7,516 nt of DNA from an uncultured Flammeovirgaceae bacterium (GCA_946480685.1 CAMLLI010000183.1:1-7516), one strand, 5' to 3'; counted from the first letter of the stretch, positions 1 through 5,983 are shown. Notes: generated from the sequence alone by a model not told the origin. Numbers and translations are program-made.

Positions 1-900
1 CGTTTCACCAATGGCATATAGTATCTCGTCTACCGTAGCGGCTGATATTTCACCCGAGAGTTCCCTTGTCTCAAGGGCAGGATCTGAAAATGTAACATTC
101 AGACCATAGGTATCTTTCAATATACCGGATATATCACGCAGCGGAGTGCGTTCAAAAAATAGTTTATTCTCGAGCCATGATGTATAACGTTGCTTGTTTA
201 CACTCTGTGAAGTCAATTCCTTGTCGGTTACGGTTGCCAGTTCACCCGGCTTTAAAAAGAGTGGTTGTTTATTGTCGGCTCCTGCGAGTTCAAGTTTTAC
301 TTTTCCTTCGGTGAGCATCACTTCCGATGAGCAATGCCGCGTGTTTACATTGAACTTTGTTCCTAATACTTCAACGTTGAGTTCGTTAACACCATGTACT
401 ATAAATTTCTGATGGTTCCTGGTATGGATCACAGAGAAAAATCCCTCCCCTTCTATCCATACTTCTCGGGATGTGTTTTCATTCCAGTCTGGCAGATATC
501 GAAGTACAGAGTTACCATTGAGTATAACTTTCGATTGATCCGGCAGCATAACAATACGCTGCTCTCCGAAACCCGTACGAACTTCATGCAGGCGATTGGA
601 TGAACTATACCACCAGAACGATACTGCTATAACCACGAGTATAGATGCCGCAACTTTATAAAGTAATGGTATATAGGATACCGATTTACTACGCCCGCGT
701 TGCTTCTTTTGTATCTCATTCTGTATAGCGGAAAACATCTGGCCCTGTATCTCCTGCAACTGCGCTTCTGTGTGATCGGATGTAACGGAAGTTTCTGTCT
801 GCGCTTCAGACCAGATTTTATCGAGTAAGGCTATCTCTTCAGGTGTGGCGGTTCCGGATCGATAACGTTTAATGAGTTCGGCTAATTCTTCGTGGTTCAT
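1..900 (-). CDS. FecR-family anti-sigma factor, 3' end cut off by the window
   Basis: I read this frame directly from the sequence. It starts at the ATG complementary to 898-900 and stays open for 300 codons to the window edge. Residues 1-75 form a cytoplasmic N-terminal part that in this family binds the ECF sigma factor. A single hydrophobic segment lies at about 81-98. It is followed by a periplasmic FecR domain (about 104-205) with the typical GEGFF, VEVLGTKFNV and LTEGKV blocks. From about residue 245 (the LFFERTPL segment) onward it matches the Bacteroidota C-terminal domain DUF4974, which contacts the TonB-dependent receptor. Family members are usually about 320-350 residues, so only the last few dozen are missing. 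By family knowledge it holds the sigma factor at the inner membrane and releases it on a signal from the receptor. The gene follows the sigma gene 170 bases upstream on the same strand. No Shine-Dalgarno motif is visible, as is usual in this phylum. Confidence 0.94.
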   Translation of the reverse strand, partial: MNHEELAELIKRYRSGTATPEEIALLDKIWSEAQTETSVTSDHTEAQLQEIQGQMFSAIQNEIQKKQRGRSKSVSYIPLLYKVAASILVVIAVSFWWYSSSNRLHEVRTGFGEQRIVMLPDQSKVILNGNSVLRYLPDWNENTSREVWIEGEGFFSVIHTRNHQKFIVHGVNELNVEVLGTKFNVNTRHCSSEVMLTEGKVKLELAGADNKQPLFLKPGELATVTDKELTSQSVNKQRYTSWLENKLFFERTPLRDISGILKDTYGLNVTFSDPALETRELSGEISAATVDEILYAIGET

Positions 901-1070
901 AGGTTGATTGAGAAAATTGGCTTCTCAAAACGAAGACGGCTGCCGCAGCAGGTATCCCTAAACAGGTTTATCAAAAAGAATTAAAAAGCAGAAACTCCAA
1001 ATGAATTTAACTGAAGCAGGAAGTTTTACTATTAATATGGAGTGTACTATAGCGTGAATAAAAAAACGTG
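901..1070. other. Gap between sigma factor and FecR genes
   Basis: These 170 bases hold no coding frame longer than about 18 codons. They contain the leader stem-loop annotated separately and a small GC-rich near-palindrome (GCTGCCGCAGC, 939-949). I found no match to a TAnnTTTG -7 element on the minus strand. Co-transcription of sigma and anti-sigma is therefore the simplest reading. Confidence 0.4.
908..928 (-). promoter_or_regulatory. Stem-loop in the leader just upstream of the FecR start
   Basis: A perfect 7-base inverted repeat, TTGAGAA at 908-914 and TTCTCAA at 922-928, surrounds a 7-base loop. It ends 7 bases before the anti-sigma ATG, where ribosomes would bind. It may modulate FecR translation relative to the sigma factor. 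It could also be a chance structure: the stem is short and AT-rich, and no U-run follows it. Confidence 0.3.
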
Positions 1071-1601
1071 CTACGAGAGAAACATAGCCAAGCGCGTGCG
1101 GAGTTTTTTTATAGCCTGCGTGATGTGGTACTCAACTGCTTTCGATGATAACTGCGTCTTTTCGGCAATCTCATCATTAGAGTACTTATGAAATTTACTC
1201 AATCGAAAAACCGCTTCTGTTTTTTCGGGCATTTTTTTCAGCTCATCAAAAATGACATTCATGCCCTCATTAAATATAACGATGTCGTCTACAGCATGTC
1301 GTTCCTCTGAAAAATCTTCGAGAGCGCGTTGATAGTGTTTCTTCCTGCAGGCAACACTATCAAAGTGATCATAAATTTTATTTCGTATCGCGGTCAAGAG
1401 GTAGGCCTCTGTATTTTCTACAGGCTTGATGTTATCTCTGTTCAGCCACAACTTTACAAATACATCCTGCACAAGCTCCTGCGCGAGCGCCTTATCACGC
1501 AGGTGACTATAGGCTACGCTATACAGCTTCTTCCAGAAAGCCTGGTAGATCTCTGCAAACTTTTCTTCGGATAGTATTTCGAATGACCTTATCTCCCCCA
1601 T
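1071..1601 (-). CDS. RNA polymerase ECF sigma factor, FecI/SusC-associated type
   Basis: This 176-residue protein has the normal length and two-domain layout of Bacteroidota ECF sigma factors. Region sigma-2 spans about residues 15-85 and includes the conserved AQELVQDVFVKLW helix (residues 40-52), which binds core polymerase, and the EAYLLTAIRNKIYDHF stretch. Region sigma-4 spans about 118-172 and is a helix-turn-helix (YSNDEIAEKTQLSSKAVEYHITQA) that reads the -35 region. The downstream same-strand FecR gene makes this a sigma/anti-sigma pair, which in this phylum typically switches on a TonB-dependent glycan or iron uptake locus. The neighbouring GH43 gene suggests a glycan signal, but the receptor gene is outside the window, so the inducer is unknown. 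The start is the first ATG in frame. A near match to the -7 consensus (TGAATTTG, complement of 1629-1636) lies 28 bases upstream without a matching -33 element. Confidence 0.95.
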   Translation of the reverse strand: MGEIRSFEILSEEKFAEIYQAFWKKLYSVAYSHLRDKALAQELVQDVFVKLWLNRDNIKPVENTEAYLLTAIRNKIYDHFDSVACRKKHYQRALEDFSEERHAVDDIVIFNEGMNVIFDELKKMPEKTEAVFRLSKFHKYSNDEIAEKTQLSSKAVEYHITQAIKKLRTRLAMFLS

Positions 1602-1793
1602 ACTAAATTGCTAAATGCGGAAGTGGAACAAATTCAGATGTGGTTGCAGCGTTGCGATGAACACATTCGTTTTGTTTACAGATTCCGTTCATCGTCTGCT
1701 ACAATAACACAGCCGGTATATATCATTGAACAACAGACTATATATCAATCTTTACCGGGCAACGTAAAATGTTACCCGGTAAATTCTGATCAC
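1602..1793. other. Gap between GH43 and sigma factor genes
   Basis: These 192 bases contain the GH43 terminator-like stem-loop at 1751-1783 and presumably the sigma-factor promoter. I could not find a full consensus promoter. Plus-strand reading frames that cross this gap run on antisense through the GH43 gene and show no protein-like features. Confidence 0.4.
1751..1783 (-). terminator. Stem-loop after GH43, probable terminator
   Basis: Perfect 9-base arms, TTTACCGGG at 1751-1759 and CCCGGTAAA at 1775-1783, are followed inward by one mismatch and three more pairs (AAC at 1761-1763, GTT at 1771-1773) around a 7-base loop. The structure begins 10 bases past the GH43 stop codon. In the minus-strand transcript the stem ends in AAA and the following AGATTGATATA is only moderately U-rich, so it may be a leaky terminator or a 3'-end stabilising hairpin. 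Confidence 0.65.
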
Positions 1794-2834
1794 TTACTTG
1801 GGTGTCTCTTCCAGAAAAGCACTCACCGTCTGGATTGTACCATCCGCGTTGTGCTTGAGCTCTGTCACCTTAATATTACGAAGGTGTGTCTTGCCGGAAA
1901 GTTCAACATCGTGGTAAAAGATATACCACTTCCCTTTGAACTCTACGATAGAATGATGATTCGTCCAGCCCTTTACGGGATTAAGTACTATACCTTTATA
2001 GGTAAACGGACCATAGGGAGAATCTCCAATAGCGTAACAGATATTATGTGTATCGCCTGTTGAATACGAGAAGTAATATTTACCATTGTACTTGTGTACC
2101 CACGATGCTTCAAAGAAACGTTTATCGTTTTGTTTCTCGGTGAAGGTCTTGCCGTTTTCATCCACCAGCTTGATTTCTTTTACTTCACCTGCGAAGCTTT
2201 TCATATCCTTTGTCAATTTGGCTACGCGAGGCAGAACAGCTTGCTCTTCAGGCTTTCTTAGTGCACCGGCTGCGTTGTATTTGTTATTGTCCCAGCGCTG
2301 AAGTTGTCCGCCCCAGATACCGCCGAAGTACATATAAAATGAACCATCATCATCACGAAATATAGCAGGATCTATACTATAGCTGCCGGCAATAGGCTGC
2401 TTCTCGGCAACGAACGGACCTTCCGGTTTTTTGCTTGTAGCGACACCTATACGAAAGACATCACTTTTATCTTTCACCGGAAAGTATAAATAGTATGTAT
2501 TGTTTGCATACGCAGCGTCAGGTGCCCACAGTTGGCGACCGGCCCAGGGAATATCTTTTATATCAAGAGCAACTCCGTGATCAGTCACCTTTCCGCCAAT
2601 AGCATCCATAGACAAGATGTGATAATCCTTCATATCAAAGTGTCCACCTTCATCATCTTCAGCAGTGCCACTTTCAATGTCGTGCGAAGGGTAAATGTAA
2701 ATCCTGCCATTGAATACATGCGCAGAAGGATCTGCTGTATATATATGGTCTACCAGGGGTTTGGCGGCAAACTTTTGAGCTGATGCCGTAACAGAAAGTA
2801 CCGAAAACGTCATTAACAAGACTGTCGTTCTCAT
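1794..2834 (-). CDS. Secreted glycoside hydrolase family 43 protein
   Basis: This 346-residue protein has an N-terminal signal peptide with a likely signal peptidase I cut after the ASA at residues 17-19. It is therefore probably periplasmic or exported, and no lipobox Cys is present. The rest is one five-bladed propeller domain of GH43. The expected catalytic residues are visible: the general base Asp35 in TADPSAHVF, the pKa-modulating Asp155 in SIDPAIF, and the general acid Glu242 in FFEASW. WAPD (103-106) and NHHSI (292-296) are further family signatures. GH43 enzymes are inverting exo- or endo-glycosidases, commonly alpha-L-arabinofuranosidases, beta-xylosidases or arabinanases; I cannot assign the subfamily or substrate by eye. 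There is no carbohydrate-binding or second C-terminal domain, so this is a compact single-domain member. The gene is followed by a stem-loop and then by the sigma/FecR pair on the same strand. A palindrome lies 28 bases upstream of the start. Confidence 0.95.
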   Translation of the reverse strand: MRTTVLLMTFSVLSVTASAQKFAAKPLVDHIYTADPSAHVFNGRIYIYPSHDIESGTAEDDEGGHFDMKDYHILSMDAIGGKVTDHGVALDIKDIPWAGRQLWAPDAAYANNTYYLYFPVKDKSDVFRIGVATSKKPEGPFVAEKQPIAGSYSIDPAIFRDDDGSFYMYFGGIWGGQLQRWDNNKYNAAGALRKPEEQAVLPRVAKLTKDMKSFAGEVKEIKLVDENGKTFTEKQNDKRFFEASWVHKYNGKYYFSYSTGDTHNICYAIGDSPYGPFTYKGIVLNPVKGWTNHHSIVEFKGKWYIFYHDVELSGKTHLRNIKVTELKHNADGTIQTVSAFLEETPK

Positions 2835-2861
2835 AAGTTATTGAATGGTTTAAGTATGTAT

Positions 2862-2882
2862 TTATAGTCATTATGACTATAA
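2862..2882 (-). promoter_or_regulatory. Palindrome upstream of GH43
   Basis: Ten-base perfect arms, TTATAGTCAT at 2862-2871 and ATGACTATAA at 2873-2882, surround a single central base. The site is 28 bases upstream of the GH43 ATG. It has the size and symmetry of a dimeric repressor operator, or it could form a hairpin in the mRNA leader. No complete TTTG-N19-TAnnTTTG promoter was found next to it; partial -7 matches on the minus strand occur at 2889-2902. Confidence 0.45.
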
Positions 2883-2985
2883 GTTATGCAAACACAAAAA
2901 CATCCGACCAAGCTCTCCGCCTGCTCATCTAATCACTCTAATATGCTCTTGCAATCGGTTGTGTAAAAATAAATGTATTACTCAC

Positions 2986-3036
2986 AATTGCAATTACCCA
3001 AGGGCAATTAATTCTTTAACCGCGGTTATCGGGCCC
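2986..3036. promoter_or_regulatory. Cluster of three perfect palindromes
   Basis: Within about 50 bases are AATTGCAATT (2986-2995), TAACCGCGGTTA (3017-3028) and GGGCCC (3031-3036). The heptamer GCAATTA also repeats directly at 2990-2996 and 3004-3010, a 14-base register. AATTGC at 2986-2991 and GCAATT at 3004-3009 additionally form an inverted repeat. This could be a protein-binding region controlling GH43 or a small downstream transcript. No protein can be assigned. Confidence 0.3.
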
Positions 3037-3091
3037 AAATCCACTAAAATCACATAAAAACTGGAATCCCTTTTTCACAAAAATCGCCAGC

Positions 3092-3220
3092 ATGAACCAC
3101 CATTTGAAAATTGATACACTCAAGCGGGTGAACAAAGCGAACATTGACGGGACGCTCTATATTGCGGACAACGGAGGGCCTATACTTTGCAATGTGAGCT
3201 GGATATGCACTGCCTTGTGA
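3092..3220 (+). CDS. Possible small protein of 42 residues, unrecognised
   Basis: An ATG-started frame runs from 3092 to the TGA at 3218-3220. The product begins MNHHLKIDTLKRVNKANID, is basic at the N-terminus, contains a GG pair at residues 28-29 and ends with ILCNVSWICTAL. A basic, LxI-type N-terminal half, a GG and a short C-terminus with two Cys plus Ser and Thr resemble in outline the leader/core layout of ribosomally made peptide precursors. No modification or export gene is present in the window, and I know no family with this sequence. The frame coincides with a locally G+C-rich patch and uses G/C often in third positions, unlike the AT-rich flanks. No clear ribosome site or promoter is seen. 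It could equally be a chance frame or a gene remnant. A 64-codon frame on the opposite strand (3050-3244) covers the same bases and cannot be ruled out by length alone. Confidence 0.22.
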   Translation: MNHHLKIDTLKRVNKANIDGTLYIADNGGPILCNVSWICTAL

Positions 3221-3225
3221 TACTC

Positions 3226-3243
3226 TGTTTGTACGTATAAACA
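3226..3243. promoter_or_regulatory. LacI-type operator-like near-palindrome
   Basis: TGTTTGTACGTATAAACA is symmetric at 16 of 18 positions with a central CG step, the general look of LacI/GalR-family operators. It lies about 50 bases upstream of the possible lipoprotein -7 element. No LacI-family gene is in the window, so the assignment rests on shape only. Confidence 0.3.
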
Positions 3244-3293
3244 CTGAAATATATGACTGTACTAGTACTGTTCCTGAAACGAGCCCACCGTTC

Positions 3294-3301
3294 TAATTTT
3301 G
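3294..3301 (+). promoter_or_regulatory. Possible -7 element for the lipoprotein gene
   Basis: TAATTTTG fits the Bacteroidota -7 consensus TAnnTTTG. Transcription would start near 3308, giving a leader of about 60 bases. The expected -33 TTTG about 19 bases further upstream is poorly matched (TTCC at 3271-3274), so this promoter would be weak or activator-dependent. Confidence 0.35.
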
Positions 3302-3367
3302 AAAAAATAGTAACATGACACTTGAGAGTTTACACTTAATTGTCATGGATACAAAGGCCTGCTATAT

Positions 3368-3808
3368 ATGAAAAGTAACTATTGTTTAATCGTCACACTG
3401 GTATTCATGATGGGATGCACAACTGAAAGTAAAAATGATTCACACCGCGAACCTTCGCATGAGTCGGATAGTAGCTCATTTGATTATAGTCTTATCGGGA
3501 AGAAGGGAAAGATAGTATATCCGCAATTTAAGGCAGAGGTCTCCTACCTCACAGATAGTACGCTCCAATGGAAAACTACCGACAACAATGGAGTTATACG
3601 TGAAGGCAAAGAAACCATCGTATATAAAAAGCTCGCGGAGAATCTGCACTTTCTCAACTGGATTGAAGAAGACGGACTTACTATCAGCCAGGTAATTGAT
3701 ACAAAGAATGGCTCGGTCCATGCTTTTGCAACTTTCAGAGATGAGAAAAGCACAAGAGGAAACAGAAGTGCCATGGCATTAGATGGTACTTTCGAATTTG
3801 TAAAATGA
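3368..3808 (+). CDS. Small lipoprotein with MoaF-like domain
   Basis: This 146-residue protein has a short hydrophobic signal sequence ending in FMMGC, with Cys17 as the likely lipidated residue. The lipobox is non-ideal, with Met at -3 and -2. A Ser/Asp/Glu/His-rich linker follows (about 20-38), then a compact beta-rich domain of about 105 residues. That domain begins LIGKKGKIVYP and contains YLTDSTLQWK, NLHFLNWIEEDGLTISQVID and GSVHAFATF. The pattern of W, then W-x-E and a following V-I-D strand matches MoaF-like/calycin-type barrels as I know them, where a small hydrophobic ligand is often supposed but rarely proven. The function is unknown. It probably faces the periplasm or is anchored in the outer membrane. 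It appears to be a single-gene unit, convergent with the AraC gene, with no obvious functional link to its neighbours. Confidence 0.85.
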   Translation: MKSNYCLIVTLVFMMGCTTESKNDSHREPSHESDSSSFDYSLIGKKGKIVYPQFKAEVSYLTDSTLQWKTTDNNGVIREGKETIVYKKLAENLHFLNWIEEDGLTISQVIDTKNGSVHAFATFRDEKSTRGNRSAMALDGTFEFVK

Positions 3809-3833
3809 TTGTGGTGCTACGACAAAGTTTGAT

Positions 3834-3854
3834 CTACATAACCAACCTATGTAG
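3834..3854. terminator. Weak hairpin between convergent genes
   Basis: CTACATA (3834-3840) and TATGTAG (3848-3854) form a perfect 7-base stem with a 7-base loop, in the 80-base gap between the lipoprotein and AraC stop codons. The position suits a bidirectional terminator. The stem is AT-rich and no clear U-run follows in either direction. Confidence 0.4.
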
Positions 3855-3888
3855 CTTCACTATTTATACAAAGCCAGCGTAAGTGCCA

Positions 3889-4758
3889 CTAAACTCTGTT
3901 TTGTTTTTTGTACTCACCGGGTGTGAGACTGGTGACTTTTTTAAAGACTTTTGAAAAATGAGATAAGTTTTCAAACCCGGTCTCTTCTGCTATCGCGGCA
4001 TACGACAAATCTGTTGTGGCAATCAGGTATTGCGCACGTTCGATTCGCTTTTCATGTATATAGCTTAAAGGCCGTTGCCCTGCATATCGCAAGAATAGTC
4101 TTGAAAAATAGTCCTGGTGTAAATTTGCGCGCTCAGCTAAATAACTTACGGTTAGATTTTCCCGCGTAACCTGGATGTATCGCATGGCCTCCAGGATTTT
4201 TGACGCGATCGGATCCGGAGCATTGTTTGTAATTTTGCGCGAACTCAAAAACCGGGAAAAGAGTTGAAGTATTATACCCTGCGTTTCGAAGAAAACAGAA
4301 TCGCTAACTGTCTTATTGAGCTGCTGGTAGCTTTTGTAATAGGTATACTTCTCATATTCTTTCGGATTGTCCGAACGATTTATACCTCGTCCCGGATTGA
4401 TTTCAAGCAACCGCTTCATGTTGGTAATGTCTGTATGACTGGCAGGAACTTTGATAACCCGCCGGTTATTCTCGAAGAGTGAAAGCCCTTCCACCGATTC
4501 TTCAAAGAAATGAAGAAAGTATTGGCTTAAGTATACCTTGCAAAATAAGTTGCACAACGTGAAGCTTGGCAGAAGATAGAAATAACCGGGCTCAAGCTTT
4601 ACCTTGTCCTGTTTACTAAGCACATATCCTTCGCCTTCATCGATATAGTATATTCTATAGTAAGGGCTGATCACATTGGCATAGTTCCACTTCTTATTCA
4701 GCTTAACATAGTCAATGTGCAGAAGCGAGAAGTTGTAATTCAAGAGGCTTTTTTCCAT
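3889..4758 (-). CDS. AraC-family transcriptional regulator, probably local sugar regulator
   Basis: This 289-residue protein has the standard AraC layout. The N-terminal half (about 1-110) looks like a cupin-type effector-binding domain, with YYRIYYIDEGEGYV, a KLEPGYFYLLPS turn and aromatic-rich strands. The C-terminal 100 residues contain the two helix-turn-helix units: the first around 203-225 (VSYLAERANLHQDYFSRLF) and the second around 254-274 (AAIAEETGFENLSHFSKVFKK), ending with the family signature TPGEYKK. AraC proteins of this shape usually bind a sugar or metabolite and activate an adjacent operon. The gene is divergent from the aldo/keto reductase operon across 166 bases, so that operon is the obvious target. 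The effector is probably the operon's sugar substrate or an intermediate, which is inference. A good promoter match (4794-4824) lies just upstream. Confidence 0.94.
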   Translation of the reverse strand: MEKSLLNYNFSLLHIDYVKLNKKWNYANVISPYYRIYYIDEGEGYVLSKQDKVKLEPGYFYLLPSFTLCNLFCKVYLSQYFLHFFEESVEGLSLFENNRRVIKVPASHTDITNMKRLLEINPGRGINRSDNPKEYEKYTYYKSYQQLNKTVSDSVFFETQGIILQLFSRFLSSRKITNNAPDPIASKILEAMRYIQVTRENLTVSYLAERANLHQDYFSRLFLRYAGQRPLSYIHEKRIERAQYLIATTDLSYAAIAEETGFENLSHFSKVFKKVTSLTPGEYKKQNRV

Positions 4759-4793
4759 GCGATAGACCCGTTTTGCAAAAAGTCGGATTCAGA

Positions 4794-4824
4794 CAAATTA
4801 AAGTCTTTTTGGTGCAATGACAAA
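4794..4824 (-). promoter_or_regulatory. Promoter of the AraC-family gene
   Basis: On the minus strand TTTG (complement of 4821-4824) is followed by exactly 19 bases and then TTAATTTG (complement of 4794-4801). This matches the Bacteroidota pattern TTTG-N19-TAnnTTTG with one mismatch. Transcription would start near 4787, about 30 bases before the AraC ATG. The -33 element lies inside the left arm of the inverted repeat at 4820-4848, which fits autoregulation. Confidence 0.5.
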
Positions 4825-4848
4825 CTTTGTTGCCGATGCTAAGTTTGT
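4820..4848. promoter_or_regulatory. Inverted repeat in the divergent control region, candidate AraC operator
   Basis: ACAAACTT (4820-4827) and AAGTTTGT (4841-4848) are perfect inverted arms separated by 13 bases. Extending outward gives 11 of 13 symmetric positions. The left arm also contains the odd palindrome ACAAACTTTGT (4820-4830). The arms overlap the AraC -33 element on one side and the best operon -7 element on the other, so a protein bound here could influence both promoters. AraC proteins more often use direct repeats, so this could also be the site of another regulator. Confidence 0.45.
4840..4847 (+). promoter_or_regulatory. Candidate -7 element of the sugar-oxidation operon
   Basis: TAAGTTTG is an exact match to TAnnTTTG. 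A start near 4854 would leave a leader of about 70 bases before the first gene. No proper -33 TTTG is present at the right distance (AATG at 4816-4819), as expected for a promoter that needs an activator such as the divergent AraC protein. Confidence 0.45.
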
Positions 4849-4924
4849 TATGGCTGCATCACCGGATTTGAGATGCTCGCATATGATTAAAATTTAGTCG
4901 CAAGGTCGGAATTGTAACAACGCC

Positions 4925-5983
4925 ATGGCAATAAAAAAATCTGATAACCTGCATCGTGATACCGTAATGACGGATCTTCCCTCCGTGGTATTTGGAACCA
5001 GCGGCCTGGGCAATTTATTTGTTGCTCTTGAAGAACAGGAAAAGTTAAATATTGTAAGCGAATGTCTTCGTTTGTCAAGTGGAAAGGCGGTGTTTGATTC
5101 TGCTGGTAAATATGGTGCAGGTCTGGCGCTTGAGGTGCTCGGCACATGTCTCAAGCAATTGAATGCCCGTCCGGACGATGTGATCATTAGCAACAAGCTT
5201 GGCTGGCTTCGCACGGAACTAACCACTGAGGAACCGACCTTCGAGCCGGGCGTTTGGAAAAATCTGAAACACGATGCTGTTCAAAAAATAAGTTACGAAG
5301 GTATACTGGAATGTTTTGAACAAGGTAATGCATTGCTTGATGCTTACCCGGCGCAAATGGTCTCTGTGCATGATCCGGATGAATATATATCCACGGCAAG
5401 CAGCGCCCAACATTCAGAAGAATTGTACACGGATATTCTCGAGGCTTACCGGGCCTTGCATGATTTGAAGAAGCAGGGAAAAGTACAATCTATAGGCGTT
5501 GGTGCGAAAGACTGGAGAATCATTGAACGAATCACAAGGGATGTTGACCTGGATTGGATTATGATTGCGAACAGCATGACCATAAAAAGCCATCCTGAAG
5601 CACTCTTGCGTTTTATAGCCGAAGCGAGTCAACAAGGTATATATGTTATTAACTCAGCAGTATTTCATTCAGGCTTTCTTGTAGGAAGTAATTATTTCGA
5701 TTATCGGCTGGTTGAAAAAGGAAGTATACAAAGTGATGCACTTTTCAAGTGGCGCGAAGATTTCTTCGCAGTTTGCAACGAATTCGATATAAAGCCTGCA
5801 CAAGCCTGTGTACAGTTTGCGCTGAATGTTCCGGGAGTAAAAAGTATAGCATTGAATACAACGGATTCATCCCGGGTGCGATCCAATCTCGCCATGGCCG
5901 AAACAAGTATTCCAACGCAGTTCTGGAAAGAACTTAGAAACAGAAATCTGATACAAGTGGATTTCACATACAATGTACTGTAG
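4925..5983 (+). CDS. Aldo/keto reductase, likely L-fucose (D-threo-aldose) 1-dehydrogenase
   Basis: This 352-residue protein is a soluble NAD(P)-dependent TIM-barrel oxidoreductase. The AKR catalytic tetrad is visible: Asp58 in the FDSAGKYG motif, Tyr63, Lys91 in ISNKLG and His149 in SVHDPD. The first strand (VVFGTSGLGN, 21-30), IGVGAKDW (190-197) and the NSAVFHSGFLVG block (243-254) fit the branch that oxidises the C1 of aldoses to lactones, such as D-threo-aldose/L-fucose dehydrogenases. The neighbouring RhaM-like mutarotase and second dehydrogenase support a sugar-oxidation role. L-galactose, D-arabinose or another aldose remains possible. The first ATG (4925) adds about 20 residues before the barrel, and the ATG at 4967 is a plausible alternative because neither has a clear ribosome site. 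It is the first gene of the operon, ending 34 bases before the next. Confidence 0.93.
   Translation: MAIKKSDNLHRDTVMTDLPSVVFGTSGLGNLFVALEEQEKLNIVSECLRLSSGKAVFDSAGKYGAGLALEVLGTCLKQLNARPDDVIISNKLGWLRTELTTEEPTFEPGVWKNLKHDAVQKISYEGILECFEQGNALLDAYPAQMVSVHDPDEYISTASSAQHSEELYTDILEAYRALHDLKKQGKVQSIGVGAKDWRIIERITRDVDLDWIMIANSMTIKSHPEALLRFIAEASQQGIYVINSAVFHSGFLVGSNYFDYRLVEKGSIQSDALFKWREDFFAVCNEFDIKPAQACVQFALNVPGVKSIALNTTDSSRVRSNLAMAETSIPTQFWKELRNRNLIQVDFTYNVL

Larger units (their letters stand above)
2835..3367. other. 533-base palindrome-rich intergenic region
   Basis: This long divergent gap between GH43 and the lipoprotein gene contains no protein I recognise. It holds four notable symmetric elements (2862-2882, 2986-2995, 3017-3028, 3226-3243), a 42-codon plus-strand frame (3092-3220) and a possible lipoprotein promoter (3294-3301). 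The part from about 3090 to 3220 is visibly richer in G+C than the flanking AT-rich stretches, which hints at either a small gene or a coding remnant there. Confidence 0.5.

Noticed and set aside
194..603. Two overlapping plus-strand frames of about 70 codons
   Set aside because: Both are antisense to the FecR gene, whose conserved domains are continuous through the region.
1608..2063. 151-codon open frame on the plus strand
   Set aside because: It runs antisense through the end of the GH43 gene and through its terminator-like stem-loop. The product has no domain-like pattern, whereas the minus-strand frame has clear GH43 motifs.
3050..3244. 64-codon open frame on the minus strand in the long gap
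   Set aside because: The translation is unlike any family I know and has no ribosome site or promoter. It overlaps the plus-strand 42-codon frame, which has a somewhat more gene-like layout. I kept only the latter as a low-confidence call.
3259..3268. Palindrome GTACTAGTAC
   Set aside because: It is only 10 bases and not aligned with any promoter element, so it is close to chance expectation.
3821..3830. GACAAAGTTT, similar to the repeat arm in the divergent AraC region
   Set aside because: It lies past the 3' ends of both convergent genes, is only partly similar, and no promoter is nearby.
4894..5226. 110-codon open frame on the minus strand over the start of the aldo/keto reductase
   Set aside because: The opposite strand encodes the AKR nucleotide-binding and catalytic motifs. 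The minus-strand product is low-complexity Ser/Arg-rich sequence of shadow type.
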